Positions 7,658-16,586 of a stretch of 64,000 nt of DNA are shown one piece after another. The DNA lies in NCBI RefSeq assembly GCF_030316825.1, contig NZ_JASZYU010000003.1:868001-932000 (forward strand), written 5' to 3'. The translations under genes were made by a program, and so were the position numbers. Positions within the stretch are counted from its first letter, which is position 1, and every line of letters starts with the position of its first letter. The DNA is from Variovorax fucosicus (lineage in GTDB: Bacteria; Pseudomonadota; Gammaproteobacteria; Burkholderiales; Burkholderiaceae_C). A model generated the notes under the pieces. The model had not been told where the DNA came from. It ran no database searches and saw only the letters and a program-made list of their open reading frames with translations.

Positions 7658-9403
7658 GTTGCGACAGGCCGCGAACATGTCCAGCGCCGGCTTGTAGCTC
7701 GGCGACTTCACATCCATCACGCCAAGCGCCGTGTGGTACAGGTTGTCGTGGGTGTACGGCTTGTCCAGGTCACCCTGCAGGCAGTGGTTCGACAGCTTCT
7801 CGCGCTGGCGCATCCCGTCGCTGAACCAGGCCACCAGCGGAATGTGCTTTTGCACTTCCGGCGCAAAGCTGTACGGCACGCCATGCAGGAACAGGCCATA
7901 TTCGCCGAGTGATTCGCCGTGGTCGCTCTGGTAGAGCATGGCGGTGTCGTAGTCCTTCGACTGGCTCTTCAGCCAGTCGATCGTGCGCGCCAGAAAGCGG
8001 TCGGTGTAGCGGATCGAGTTGTCGTAGCCGTTCAGCAGTTCGGCGTGGCCGCATTCGGCCAGCGCGTTGGTCTGGCATTCGGGCTTGAACTCTTTCACCT
8101 CGGGCGAAGAGCGCTTGTAGTAGGCCGGGCCGTGGCTGCCCATCTGGTGCATCACCAGCACCACGCCCTTGGCGCGCCGCTCGGGCGAGAGTGCCGCCAG
8201 ACGCGCATCGAGGCCGTTCAGCAGCGCATCGTCCAGGCATTCGTCGCCGTCGCAAAGCGCAGCCTTCACGGCGGGCGGCAGGCTGTCGACGGCCGCGGCG
8301 TGGGGCACGCGGTTGCACACGTCCTTGCAGCCCGATTGGTTCTCGATCCAGAACACGGCCAGCCCAGCGGCCTGCATCACGTCGAGCAGGTTTTCGTAGT
8401 CGTCCTTGCGCGCCTCGAACGCCACCTTGCCGATCGGCGAGAACATGCAGGGCACCGAAGCCAGCGTGTTGGTGCCGCACGAATGCACGTTCCGGTAGCT
8501 CAACACCTCGCGTTGGGACAGCTCCGGATTGGTGTCGCGCGCATAGCCGTTCAATGCGAAGTGATCGGATCTCGCCGTTTCGCCCACCACGATCACGAAC
8601 AGCGGCGGCCTGGCCTGGCCTGCATAGCTTGCGCCCAGTGCCGCGCCGCCGGTCATGGGAATGAGTTTGCGGCTGTGCTTGAACAACGGCCGCAACGCCA
8701 CGGCTCCGGCCGAGTAGACGGTGGCCAGCGGGTTCAGCATGTAGCGCAGGTGCACGTTGTTGCGCATCAGCGGCGCCAGTTCGCGGTTCATGGCCATGCC
8801 GCCACCGGCCGCCGCGGCCATCGCCGCCGCGAACAGCGCGAGGTTGCGCCAGGCGTGTGTCCATAAACCCGCACGCACGATGCGCACGCGCCAGAGCCAC
8901 CAGGCCGGCAGCACCGCCACCAGCAGCACGTTCAGCAGCATGCGCCCGCTCAGCAGGTCGCGCACCTCGTTGGGATCGGTCTGCGCGGCATTCGCCAGCA
9001 TGCTGGGATCCATCACGATGCGGTAGGCCAGCATGTAGTGCTGCACCACGGCCGCCAGCAGCACCACCGCGAACCAGAGCGGCTTGAACCAGCGGGACCA
9101 GGCCGTCAACGACAGCAAGGCCACCGTGCCGGCCACCAACAACAGCGACATGGCACCGATCGAGCGCATGTAGACGCTCGGCGCACCGCCGATGCGGGCG
9201 AGCTCCAGCCACAGCGGCCAGTTGGCCGCAACCGCCAGATAGACGCTCAGCCAGAGGATGACGGCGCGTGCCGTGCGCGGCTGCGCCATCCATTCATCGA
9301 TGGCCGCCAGCCAGGTCGGTACGGCAGAAGCGGGGATCGGGAGGGCATGGCCGGGCGCCGCGCCGATGGGAGAGGGCGCAGGATGGGCAAGGGAGCGGGG
9401 CAT
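7643..9403 (-). CDS. eptA: Phosphoethanolamine-lipid A transferase (EptA family)
   Basis: 586 aa. About five membrane segments in residues 45-200 are followed by a periplasmic alkaline-phosphatase-like sulfatase domain. Family signatures are complete: GETARSDHF with metal ligand E275, SCGTNTLASVPCMFS with the nucleophile Thr311, and SDHGESLGEYGLFLHG near the end. The family moves phosphoethanolamine from phosphatidylethanolamine to lipid A, lowering negative charge and binding of cationic peptides; MCR enzymes belong to the same family. It is downstream of a PAP2 phosphatase and close to a two-component system, the usual company of chromosomal eptA (pmrC) genes. A direct repeat like a PmrA box lies 23 nt before the start. 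Confidence 0.93.
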   Translation of the reverse strand: MPRSLAHPAPSPIGAAPGHALPIPASAVPTWLAAIDEWMAQPRTARAVILWLSVYLAVAANWPLWLELARIGGAPSVYMRSIGAMSLLLVAGTVALLSLTAWSRWFKPLWFAVVLLAAVVQHYMLAYRIVMDPSMLANAAQTDPNEVRDLLSGRMLLNVLLVAVLPAWWLWRVRIVRAGLWTHAWRNLALFAAAMAAAAGGGMAMNRELAPLMRNNVHLRYMLNPLATVYSAGAVALRPLFKHSRKLIPMTGGAALGASYAGQARPPLFVIVVGETARSDHFALNGYARDTNPELSQREVLSYRNVHSCGTNTLASVPCMFSPIGKVAFEARKDDYENLLDVMQAAGLAVFWIENQSGCKDVCNRVPHAAAVDSLPPAVKAALCDGDECLDDALLNGLDARLAALSPERRAKGVVLVMHQMGSHGPAYYKRSSPEVKEFKPECQTNALAECGHAELLNGYDNSIRYTDRFLARTIDWLKSQSKDYDTAMLYQSDHGESLGEYGLFLHGVPYSFAPEVQKHIPLVAWFSDGMRQREKLSNHCLQGDLDKPYTHDNLYHTALGVMDVKSPSYKPALDMFAACRNGGAA

Positions 9404-9425
9404 CTGGCGAAGTTAGGCGCCGGGA

Positions 9426-9442
9426 CTGAAACCTCCCTGAAC
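9426..9442 (+). promoter_or_regulatory. PmrA-box-like direct repeat before eptA
   Basis: CTGAAA-CCTCC-CTGAAC: two hexamers separated by 5 nt, the spacing of the enterobacterial PmrA box and other OmpR-family sites. It lies 23 nt before the eptA start codon, in the 46-nt gap after the PAP2 gene. The same arrangement occurs at 10184-10200. Confidence 0.55.
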
Positions 9443-9449
9443 ACGCTCC

Positions 9450-10157
9450 TCAGGAACGGTTCAGGTTGAGATCCAGCCGTGCAGGTGCTCGCATCGCGCG
9501 CCATCGCTGCGCCATCGCGTCGATCGCGAAACCCACGCTCCAGCAAACCCAGGCCGTCCAGAGCGTGTGGCTCATGTAGTGGGCACCGCGCAGTTGCTGG
9601 CCGAGGCCGAGCGCCAAGCCGGCCAGCATGGCCACGGCAAGCCAACGCCGGGCGATAGCGGGCGCGTTGCGGCGGAACACGAACCAGCCACCAACCCAGG
9701 CGAACGCCGCAGAGGCATGCCCGGCCGGAAAGCACTTGCCCGGCCCGCCATCGTCCACGCCCCACTGCCAATGCGACACGTAGCGCGCCATGCCGCCGAA
9801 GGCCTGCAGATCCCAGGGGCAACTGGTGCGGCTGTAGGTCTTGATCATCGAGACGGCCAGCACCGAGGCCAGCACCGTCACGGCCAGCTGCACGCGCTCG
9901 CCCCGATCGAGGCGGCGCAGCACCCACACCGGCCAGCGGATCGCGGCGAACAGGCCGATGACGAGCACCCAGCTGGTGAAACGCGGCACTTCGTGCATCC
10001 ACAGAATCAAGGGATGGCTGCTGCGCCAGGGAAAGCCGTATGGCAGCCCGAACAGCCGCGCTGCCGCGAAGTCGAGCCCGGAAGCATCCCAGGCCAGTAC
10101 CAGAACCAGCGCGATGAAGGTGGCGGCCAGCGGGCCGCGCAAGGAGGATCTGATCAT
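9450..10157 (-). CDS. PAP2-superfamily membrane phosphatase
   Basis: 235 aa with about six hydrophobic segments. The three PAP2 phosphatase motifs are present in order: KTYSRTSCPWD (K-x6-R-P-like), PAGHASAAFAW (PSGH-like) and RGAHYMSHTLWTAW (S-R-x5-H-x3-D-like, with W in the last part). PAP2 enzymes remove phosphate from lipid phosphates, including lipid A and undecaprenyl diphosphate. The frame is open up to 10226, but the ATG at 10157 is preferred because the longer form would start 15 nt from the divergent regulator and cover the candidate operator. Located between the regulator and eptA, it is likely a second lipid A or lipid-carrier modifying gene. Confidence 0.82.
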   Translation of the reverse strand: MIRSSLRGPLAATFIALVLVLAWDASGLDFAAARLFGLPYGFPWRSSHPLILWMHEVPRFTSWVLVIGLFAAIRWPVWVLRRLDRGERVQLAVTVLASVLAVSMIKTYSRTSCPWDLQAFGGMARYVSHWQWGVDDGGPGKCFPAGHASAAFAWVGGWFVFRRNAPAIARRWLAVAMLAGLALGLGQQLRGAHYMSHTLWTAWVCWSVGFAIDAMAQRWRAMRAPARLDLNLNRS

Positions 10158-10183
10158 GCGGGTCGCAAGCCTAGCGGCGCGGA

Positions 10184-10200
10184 CTGAACGCAGCCTGAAG
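10184..10200 (+). promoter_or_regulatory. PmrA-box-like direct repeat between PAP2 gene and response regulator
   Basis: CTGAAC-GCAGC-CTGAAG: two hexamers with 5-nt spacing, 27 nt before the PAP2 start and 41 nt before the GTG of the response regulator. It could serve both the lipid-modification operon and autoregulation. Confidence 0.55.
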
Positions 10201-10241
10201 CCGACTCGATAGACTCGCGGTTTCACTTACAAGGGGTCTGC

Positions 10242-10913
10242 GTGCGCGTATTGCTGGTGGAGGACGACATTGGCCTGTCCGAAGCGGTGTGCGGCTACCT
10301 GCGCGCCAAGGCCTTCGTGGTCGATCCGGTGCCGAGCCTGGCCGGCGCGCGCGGCGCCCTGCTCTCTGCGCAGTACGCGGCGGTGCTGCTCGACCTGCAT
10401 CTGGGCGACGGCGACGGCCTGTCGCTGCTGCCGACGATCCGCGCGCTGAAAGAGCGGCCGATCGTGATCGTGCTGACGGCGCGCGACCAGGTCACCGACC
10501 GCATCCGCGGGCTCGATGCCGGCGCCGACGATTACCTGATCAAGCCCTACGACCCCGGCGAGCTGCTCGCGCGGCTGCGCGCTGTGGAACGGCGCCGCAG
10601 CGCCGGCAACACGCCGGTGCTGCAGCTGGGCACCATCGAGATCGACCTGGCGCGCGAGCTGGTGCGCAAGAAGGGCGCGCCGGTCGCGCTCACGCAAAAG
10701 GAATGGGCCCTGCTGCGCGTGATGGCCACGCGCCCGGAGCGCATCCACACACGCGAGCTGCTGCAGGACGCGCTCTACGGCTTCGACGACGGCACCGACA
10801 GCAACACGCTCGAGGTGTTCATCAGTCGGCTGCGGCGCAAGCTCGGCCGCGCGCACATCCAGACGCTGCGCGGCCTGGGCTACCGGCTCGCGTTTTCGCT
10901 GGACGAGGAATGA
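10242..10913 (+). CDS. OmpR-family response regulator (PmrA/QseB type)
   Basis: 223 aa, GTG start. Receiver domain residues 1-115 with acidic pair EDD at 7-9, phospho-acceptor D51 (LLDLHLGDGDG), Thr in VLTARD and Lys in LIKPYDP. The C-terminal winged helix (residues ~125-220) ends with the typical RRKLGRAHIQTLRGLGYRL. It is divergent from the PAP2-eptA pair and overlaps the kinase gene by 4 nt. Inference: it controls the lipid A modification genes through the CTGAA direct repeats at 9426 and 10184, as PmrA does in enterics. Confidence 0.9.
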   Translation: MRVLLVEDDIGLSEAVCGYLRAKAFVVDPVPSLAGARGALLSAQYAAVLLDLHLGDGDGLSLLPTIRALKERPIVIVLTARDQVTDRIRGLDAGADDYLIKPYDPGELLARLRAVERRRSAGNTPVLQLGTIEIDLARELVRKKGAPVALTQKEWALLRVMATRPERIHTRELLQDALYGFDDGTDSNTLEVFISRLRRKLGRAHIQTLRGLGYRLAFSLDEE

Positions 10914-12244
10914 GGCCCTCTGAGACCCTGGCCGGGCGGCTTACCCGCACGCTGGTACTGTGGATCGGCGGTGTCTGGCTGTTGTGCGTGCTCGCCGTCG
11001 TCTGGTATGTGGATCGCGAGATCAACTTCAACTTCGACAATGAACTGGTCGAGGTGTCGCACCGCATGTTCGACATCGCGGTCGACGAGGTCGACCGGCG
11101 GCAGAGCGAATTGCCGGCAGGCCGCCCCCTGATTGCGCCAACGCCGCTGTTCAACGATGCCGCGGTGATCTACCAGGTGGTGGACGGCAATGAACGCGTG
11201 CTGCTGCGATCGGCCGAAACACCCCCCAACACCTTCGACGTGCCGGTCTCGCCCGGTTTCGCCAACCTTGAGGCCTGGCGCATCTACACGGTGCGCCATC
11301 CCAGCAGGCCGCTGTTCCTGCAGGTAGCCGACCCGCTCAGCGAGCGGCGCAATACGCTCAACCGCACGCTGTTCGGGCTGCTGCTGCCGCTGGTGGCGGT
11401 GCTGCCGCTCCTCGCGTTTCTGCTGCGCCGCATCGCCCGCGGCGAACTGCATGTGCTGCGGGAGCTGGCGAGCGAGATCGGCCGGCGCAGCGGCACCGAC
11501 CTGCGCCCCATCCAGCTCCCCGGCCTGCCGCGCGAACTGGCCTTGGTCGGCGACCATGTGAACCGCCTACTCGAACGCCTGGCCCAGTCGCTCGACGTGG
11601 AACGCGCGCTGGCCGCCAATGCAGCGCACGAGTTGCGCACGCCGCTGGCGGCGGCCCGGTTGCGCCTGCAAACCGCACTCGACCATGACCTGCGCCGCAG
11701 CGACGTGGAAGCCGCGCTGACCGCGCTGCAAACCTTGAGCCACCGCGCCGAAAAGCTGCTGCAGCTGTCACGCGCCGAATCGGGTGCGTCGCTCGCGCGC
11801 ACCCGCGTCGACCTGGTGCAGCTTGCCGCCACGGTGGCCGAGGAGTTCTGGCAGGAAGCGCGCGCGATCGACCGGCTCGACCTGAAGGTGCCCGAGACCG
11901 AGCCCGCTCCGGTCGCCATGGGGGACTTCGATGCGCTGGCCATCGCGCTGCGCAACCTGGTGGAGAACGGCCTGCGCTACGCGCGCGACAGCCGGGTGGA
12001 GTTGGAGGTCACCGCCGACTGCCGCCTCGTCGTGCGCGACTTCGGCCCGGGCGTCACCGAGGCGGAACTGCGCACGCTGCAACTGCGCCACGTGCGCCAC
12101 ACCGACGGGCGCACTGGCTACGGGCTGGGGCTGTCGATCGTCTCGACCATCGTCACAAAGCACGGCGCGCGGCTCGAACTGGCGTCGCCGCCGCCGGGCG
12201 CGCCCTCGGGCTTCGAGGCGCGGATCGTTCTTCGGCCGGCCTAG
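10910..12244 (+). CDS. Sensor histidine kinase (PmrB/QseC type)
   Basis: 444 aa. Two membrane segments (about residues 14-34 and 150-172) enclose a ~115-residue periplasmic sensor. Kinase boxes: H-box AANAAHELRTPLAAARLRL with H240, N-box NLVENGLRYA, G1 DFGPGV and G2 GYGLGLSIV. The ATG overlaps the regulator stop (ATGA), so the pair is coupled. The short periplasmic domain and gene order match PmrB/QseC-like kinases that sense metals, pH or cationic peptides; the actual signal cannot be read from the sequence. It converges on the thioesterase gene, overlapping by 4 nt. Confidence 0.92.
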   Translation: MRPSETLAGRLTRTLVLWIGGVWLLCVLAVVWYVDREINFNFDNELVEVSHRMFDIAVDEVDRRQSELPAGRPLIAPTPLFNDAAVIYQVVDGNERVLLRSAETPPNTFDVPVSPGFANLEAWRIYTVRHPSRPLFLQVADPLSERRNTLNRTLFGLLLPLVAVLPLLAFLLRRIARGELHVLRELASEIGRRSGTDLRPIQLPGLPRELALVGDHVNRLLERLAQSLDVERALAANAAHELRTPLAAARLRLQTALDHDLRRSDVEAALTALQTLSHRAEKLLQLSRAESGASLARTRVDLVQLAATVAEEFWQEARAIDRLDLKVPETEPAPVAMGDFDALAIALRNLVENGLRYARDSRVELEVTADCRLVVRDFGPGVTEAELRTLQLRHVRHTDGRTGYGLGLSIVSTIVTKHGARLELASPPPGAPSGFEARIVLRPA

Positions 12245-12663
12245 CCGCCGACCAGGGCGCGCAGCCAGTCCGGAAGCGTCGCGGCCTTCTGCTTCGGAAA
12301 GTCGACCCAGATAGTTGTCGCGCCGCCGGCCGCGCAGATCACCTCGGGTGCCTCGGCGCGCGCCATGGTGGCCCAGCTCTCGAAGGTCGTGCGGCCGGGG
12401 TCGCTCACGTACATGCGCAGCAGCACGTTGCCCGGGTATTCGATCTGGCGGTAGAAGTTGCAGAACGCGTTGACGATCACCATGCCTTCGCCCTTCGGGT
12501 CGGGCTCGAAACCGATCGAATGCATCCAGTCGATGCGCGCCGTTTCCATGTAGCGGAAGTAGGTGCCGTTGTTGAGGTGGCCCATCGCGTCCATGTCGCC
12601 CCAGCGGATCGGGATCGACATTTCGTAGACCAGCTTCTTCTTCTCGGGAATCTCAATCTTCAT
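12241..12663 (-). CDS. Acyl-CoA thioesterase, hotdog fold (YbgC/FadM-like)
   Basis: 140 aa. The 4-hydroxybenzoyl-CoA thioesterase-type hotdog motif is clear: IRWGDMDAMGHLNNGTYFRYMETARIDW, shown here by its ends IRWGDMDAMGHLNN and FRYMETARIDW, with the catalytic Asp in WGDMDAMGH. The family hydrolyses acyl-CoA thioesters. The start at 12663 (MKIEIPEKKK) is chosen over the frame's earlier ATG at 12696 as the conserved part begins soon after. It is divergent from the ETF-ubiquinone oxidoreductase gene, suggesting a role with fatty-acid or acyl-CoA oxidation, but the substrate is unknown. Confidence 0.8.
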   Translation of the reverse strand: MKIEIPEKKKLVYEMSIPIRWGDMDAMGHLNNGTYFRYMETARIDWMHSIGFEPDPKGEGMVIVNAFCNFYRQIEYPGNVLLRMYVSDPGRTTFESWATMARAEAPEVICAAGGATTIWVDFPKQKAATLPDWLRALVGG

Positions 12664-12794
12664 GCGGCGGCCCTGGTGCCGTGCTTGACGGTACAAGATG
12701 ATGACAAGGGTGACAGGAGCCGGTCGAGGCGCCGCATAAAATGCCCCGCACCCCGCGCTGCCCTGCAGTTCAAATCATTATCGACGAGACCCCC

Positions 12795-14495
12795 ATGACG
12801 CACGACGAAATCCTCGCCCAGTTCGGCCCCCGAGAAGCCATGGAGTACGACGTGGTCGTCGTCGGCGGCGGGCCGGCCGGGCTGGCCACCGCGATCCGGC
12901 TGAAGCAACTGGCCGCGCGCAACGACAAGGAAGTCTCGGTCGTGGTGCTCGAGAAAGGCTCCGAGCCGGGCGCGCACATTCTCTCGGGCGCGATCATGGA
13001 TCCGCGCGCACTGACCGAACTCCTCCCCGACTGGCGTGAACTCGGCGCCCCGCTGAACCAGCCGGTGACCGACGACGCGATGGTGTTCCTCGGTCGCAAG
13101 AGCGGCCTGCGCACCCCCAGCATGTTCCTGCCGGCCTGCTTCCAGAACCACGGCAACTACATCGTGAGCCTGGGCAACGTCACCAAGTGGCTGGCCCAGC
13201 AGGCCGAAGGCCTGGGCGTCGAAATCTTCCCCGGCTTCCCTGCCGCCGAAGTGCTCTACAACGAAGACGGCTCGGTGCGCGGCGTCGCCACCGGCAACCT
13301 CGGCGTAGGCAAGGACGGCGAACCGACCGAGAACTTCCAGCTCGGCATGGAGTTGCACGGCAAGTACACCGTGTTCGCCGAGGGCGCGCGCGGCCACCTG
13401 GGCCGCCAGCTCATCGCCCGGTACAAGCTCGACGCCGGCAAGGATCCGCAGGCGTACGGCCTCGGCGTGAAGGAAGTGTGGGAGATCGACCCCAAGCGCC
13501 ACCAGCCCGGCTTCGTCCTGCACACCGCCGGCTGGCCCATGAAGAGCGATACCTATGGCGGTGCGTTCCTGTACCACATGGAAGACAACAAGGTCACGCT
13601 CGGCTTCATCACCGGCCTGGACTACAGCAACCCGTACCTGAGCCCGTTCGAGGAAATGCAGCGCTGGAAGCTGCATCCCAACATCCGCTGGTACCTCGAA
13701 GGCGACGAGGCGCATGGCATCGAGCCGGCCAAGCGCATCGGCTACGGCGCGCGCGCGATCACCGCGGGCGGCCTGATGTCGCTGCCCAAGACCGTGTTCC
13801 CGGGCGGTGCGCTGGTCGGCTGCGAGGCCGGCTACCTCAACGTGAGCCGCATCAAGGGCAGCCACGCCGCGATCAAGACCGGCATGCTGGCTGCCGACGC
13901 CGCATTCGATGCGCTGCAGGCCGGCCGCCAGCACGATGAACTCACGGCCTATCCGGCCGCGTTCGAGAAGAGCTGGCTGCATGAAGAGCTGTACAAGGCG
14001 CGCAACTTCAAGAGCTGGTTCAAGAAGGGCCTTGGCATCGCGACCTTCATGAACGGCATCGAGCAATGGCTGCTCAAGGGCCACATCCCTTGGACGCTGC
14101 ACCGCACCAAGCCGGACCATGCCGCGCTCAAGCCGGCCTCGGAGTGCGAACCGATCGTCTACCCCAAGCCCGACGGCAAGCTCACCTTCGACCGGCTCTC
14201 CAGCGTGTTCATCAGCAACACCAACCACGAAGAGCAGCAGCCGGCGCACCTGACGCTGAAGGATGCCTCGGTGCCGGTCAACATCAACCTGGCCAAATAC
14301 GCCGGCCCCGAGGCGCGCTACTGCCCGGCCGGTGTCTACGAATTCGTGCCCTCGGCCGAAACCGGCAAGGAGCGGCTGCAGATCAATGCGCAGAACTGCG
14401 TGCACTGCAAGACCTGCGACATCAAGGATCCGACGCAGAACATCGTGTGGGTCACGCCCGAAGGCGGCGGCGGGCCGAATTACGTGGGCATGTAA
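12795..14495 (+). CDS. Electron-transfer flavoprotein:ubiquinone oxidoreductase
   Basis: 566 aa, the normal size. N-terminal FAD-binding motif VVVVGGGPAGLATAIRL, and a C-terminal 4Fe-4S ferredoxin domain with ligands at C510 (RYCPAGVYEF) and C535, C538, C541 (CVHCKTCDIKDP). It accepts electrons from reduced ETF, filled by acyl-CoA and other flavin dehydrogenases, and passes them to ubiquinone at the inner membrane. The start at 12795 is chosen because the conserved N-terminus begins at MTHDEIL. The nearby ETF subunits are not in the window. It stands alone, 51 nt before denD. Confidence 0.95.
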   Translation: MTHDEILAQFGPREAMEYDVVVVGGGPAGLATAIRLKQLAARNDKEVSVVVLEKGSEPGAHILSGAIMDPRALTELLPDWRELGAPLNQPVTDDAMVFLGRKSGLRTPSMFLPACFQNHGNYIVSLGNVTKWLAQQAEGLGVEIFPGFPAAEVLYNEDGSVRGVATGNLGVGKDGEPTENFQLGMELHGKYTVFAEGARGHLGRQLIARYKLDAGKDPQAYGLGVKEVWEIDPKRHQPGFVLHTAGWPMKSDTYGGAFLYHMEDNKVTLGFITGLDYSNPYLSPFEEMQRWKLHPNIRWYLEGDEAHGIEPAKRIGYGARAITAGGLMSLPKTVFPGGALVGCEAGYLNVSRIKGSHAAIKTGMLAADAAFDALQAGRQHDELTAYPAAFEKSWLHEELYKARNFKSWFKKGLGIATFMNGIEQWLLKGHIPWTLHRTKPDHAALKPASECEPIVYPKPDGKLTFDRLSSVFISNTNHEEQQPAHLTLKDASVPVNINLAKYAGPEARYCPAGVYEFVPSAETGKERLQINAQNCVHCKTCDIKDPTQNIVWVTPEGGGGPNYVGM

Positions 14496-14546
14496 CACCA
14501 CGGGACTGCAAGTCCACGTACCCTTCGGTCGCACAGGAGACAAATC

Positions 14547-15557
14547 ATGAACATCGTGATCACCGGCGGCTCCGGATTTCTGGGCGTGCGGCTCGCGCGC
14601 GCGCTGCTCGCAAAAGGCGGCCTGGGCGTGGCTGGCGGCAAGGAGCGCCGCATCGCCATGCTCACGCTGGTCGATCGCGTACCGCCGCCGGACGACCTGG
14701 CGCTGCATCCCAAGGTCGATGTGGTCACTGGTGACCTGGGCGAACTGCTCGAGCCCGACAGCGCACAGCGTGCGTTGCCGGCCGAGACGGCGGTGGTGTT
14801 CCACCTCGCCGCCGCCGTCAGCGCCGAATGCGAGGCCGACTTCGACCTCGGCATGCGCAGCAATCTGGCCGCCACCCAGGCCCTGCTGGAGGCCTGCAGG
14901 GCCCAGCACACGCGCCCGATGGTGGTGTTCTCGAGCTCGCTGGCCGTGTTCGGGCCGCCGCTGCCGCGCGTGATCGAGGACGACACGCTGCCGACGCCGC
15001 AAACCAGCTACGGCATCCAGAAGTTCATCTGCGAACAGCTCGTGGCCGACTATTGCCGCAAGGGTTTCGTGCACGGCCGCAGCGTGCGGCTCATGACGGT
15101 GAGCGTGCGGCCGGGCCAGCCGAACGGCGCGGCCTCGGGCTTCTTCAGCGGCATGTTCCGCGAGCCGCTGGCCGGACTGCCCGGCCGCTGCCCGGTACCG
15201 CCCGAGACGCTGGTGGCGCTCTCGTCACCGGCACGCACCATCGAGGGCTTGATTTGCGCCGCCACCACGCCCCATGCCAACTGGGGCCCGCGCACCGCGG
15301 TAAACCTGCCCTCGCTGTGCGTCAGCGTGGGCGAAATGGCCGATGCGCTGGAGCGCGTGGCCGGCAGTGCGGCCATGAGCCTGCTCGATTGCACGCCCGA
15401 CCCGGCGATTACGCAGATCGTGGCGGGCTGGCCCGGCAACTTCGAATGGGCACGCGCGCGCGAACTCGGCCTCTACGCCGACGAGAGCATCGACGCGATC
15501 GTGCGCGACTATGTCCGTGAAAATCCCGACGCTGTGATGCTGCCCGTTGCGGCATAG
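14547..15557 (+). CDS. denD: Extended SDR, D-erythronate dehydrogenase-like
   Basis: 336 aa NAD-dependent epimerase/dehydratase-fold protein. Rossmann motif GGSGFLG at the N-terminus; active-site Ser in FSSSLAVFG and the YxxxK pair in TSYGIQK. The sequence fits the D-erythronate dehydrogenase (DenD) group, which oxidises four-carbon sugar acids at C2. SD AGGAGA precedes the ATG by 6 nt. A TRAP transporter follows 55 nt downstream, which suits uptake of a hydroxy-acid substrate. The partner enzymes of the usual erythronate/threonate pathway (kinase OtnK/DtnK, isomerase, decarboxylase) are not here, so the real substrate and pathway are open. Confidence 0.72.
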   Translation: MNIVITGGSGFLGVRLARALLAKGGLGVAGGKERRIAMLTLVDRVPPPDDLALHPKVDVVTGDLGELLEPDSAQRALPAETAVVFHLAAAVSAECEADFDLGMRSNLAATQALLEACRAQHTRPMVVFSSSLAVFGPPLPRVIEDDTLPTPQTSYGIQKFICEQLVADYCRKGFVHGRSVRLMTVSVRPGQPNGAASGFFSGMFREPLAGLPGRCPVPPETLVALSSPARTIEGLICAATTPHANWGPRTAVNLPSLCVSVGEMADALERVAGSAAMSLLDCTPDPAITQIVAGWPGNFEWARARELGLYADESIDAIVRDYVRENPDAVMLPVAA

Positions 15558-15612
15558 TCGTCGGGTCGTTCGCCGCGCATTCCGCGCGCGCCACAAAACT
15601 CCCGGAGACACC

Positions 15613-16584
15613 ATGAAACTCGGCCACATTGCCGCCGCTTGCCTTTCGCTCGCCCTCAGCGCCGGCGCATGCGCGCAAACCACCACGCTCAAGATCGGGT
15701 ATGCCACCTCCAAGGAGTCGCACTATGGGGTCGGCTCCACGGTGTTCTGCGACGAAGTCGAAAAAGGCACCCAGGGCCGCTTCAAGTGCCAGCACTTCGC
15801 CAACTCGGCGCTCGGCGGCGAGCGCGACCAGATCGAAGCTGTCCAGCTCGGCACGCAAGACCTGGTGAACACCTCGACCGGCCCGGTCGGCAACTTCGTG
15901 CCCGAGGTCAAGATCGTCGACATCCCGTTCCTCTTTCGCGACTACGACCATGCGCGCAAGGTGATGGACGGCCCGATCGGCCAGGACATCCTGACCAAGT
16001 TCCCGAGCAAGGGCATCATCGCGCTGGCCTGGACCGAGAACGGCTTCCGCCACATGACCAACAGCAAGCGCGACATCGTCAAGCCGAGCGACGCCGCCGG
16101 CCTGAAGATGCGCACGATGGAAAACAAGGTGCACATGGACGGCTACCGCACCTTCGGCATCCTGCCGACGCCGATGGCATTCCCGGAACTGTTCGGCGCG
16201 CTGCAGCAAGGCACGGTCGACGGGCAGGAGAACCCGATTCCGGTGATCCTGTCTTCCAAGTTCTCGCAGGTGCAAAAGCACCTGTCGCTCACTGGCCATG
16301 TCTACTCGCCGGCGTTGCTGCTGCTGTCGCCCAAGGTCTGGAACAAGCTCTCGGATGCCGACAAGAAGGTCTTCGTCGATGCGGCCAAGAAGGCTGCCCT
16401 GGCCCAGCGCAAGAAGGTCAACGACGACGAGAACAACGGCATCGCCCAGCTCGAGAAGGACGGCATGAAGGTCACGCGCACGGTCGACGGCGCGGCTTTC
16501 CGCGAAGCGCTCAAGCCGGCCTATGCGGGCTATGCCAAGGAGTTCGGCGCCGACAACATCAAGAAAATCGCGGACGTCCAGTAA
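15613..16584 (+). CDS. TRAP transporter substrate-binding protein (DctP family)
   Basis: 323 aa. Signal peptide about residues 1-22 (ends ACA-Q). DctP fold with the ligand-binding Arg in LKMRTME and the LPTPMAFPELFGALQQGTVDGQENP block that identifies the family. It captures an organic acid in the periplasm for the DctQM permease that follows. The start at 15613 is set by the signal peptide and CGGAGA upstream. Its company with denD suggests a sugar acid such as erythronate. Confidence 0.9.
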   Translation: MKLGHIAAACLSLALSAGACAQTTTLKIGYATSKESHYGVGSTVFCDEVEKGTQGRFKCQHFANSALGGERDQIEAVQLGTQDLVNTSTGPVGNFVPEVKIVDIPFLFRDYDHARKVMDGPIGQDILTKFPSKGIIALAWTENGFRHMTNSKRDIVKPSDAAGLKMRTMENKVHMDGYRTFGILPTPMAFPELFGALQQGTVDGQENPIPVILSSKFSQVQKHLSLTGHVYSPALLLLSPKVWNKLSDADKKVFVDAAKKAALAQRKKVNDDENNGIAQLEKDGMKVTRTVDGAAFREALKPAYAGYAKEFGADNIKKIADVQ

Positions 16585-16586
16585 AC

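Noticed and set aside
1735..9403. Functional link between the ethanolamine locus and eptA
   Set aside because: Both involve phosphoethanolamine, but eptA is on the other strand with its own regulator and candidate operators; closeness may be chance.
12660..15074. 804-codon minus-strand frame opposite ETF-QO and denD
   Set aside because: Low-complexity His/Gln/Arg/Val composition of an antisense shadow; the + strand genes are unambiguous.
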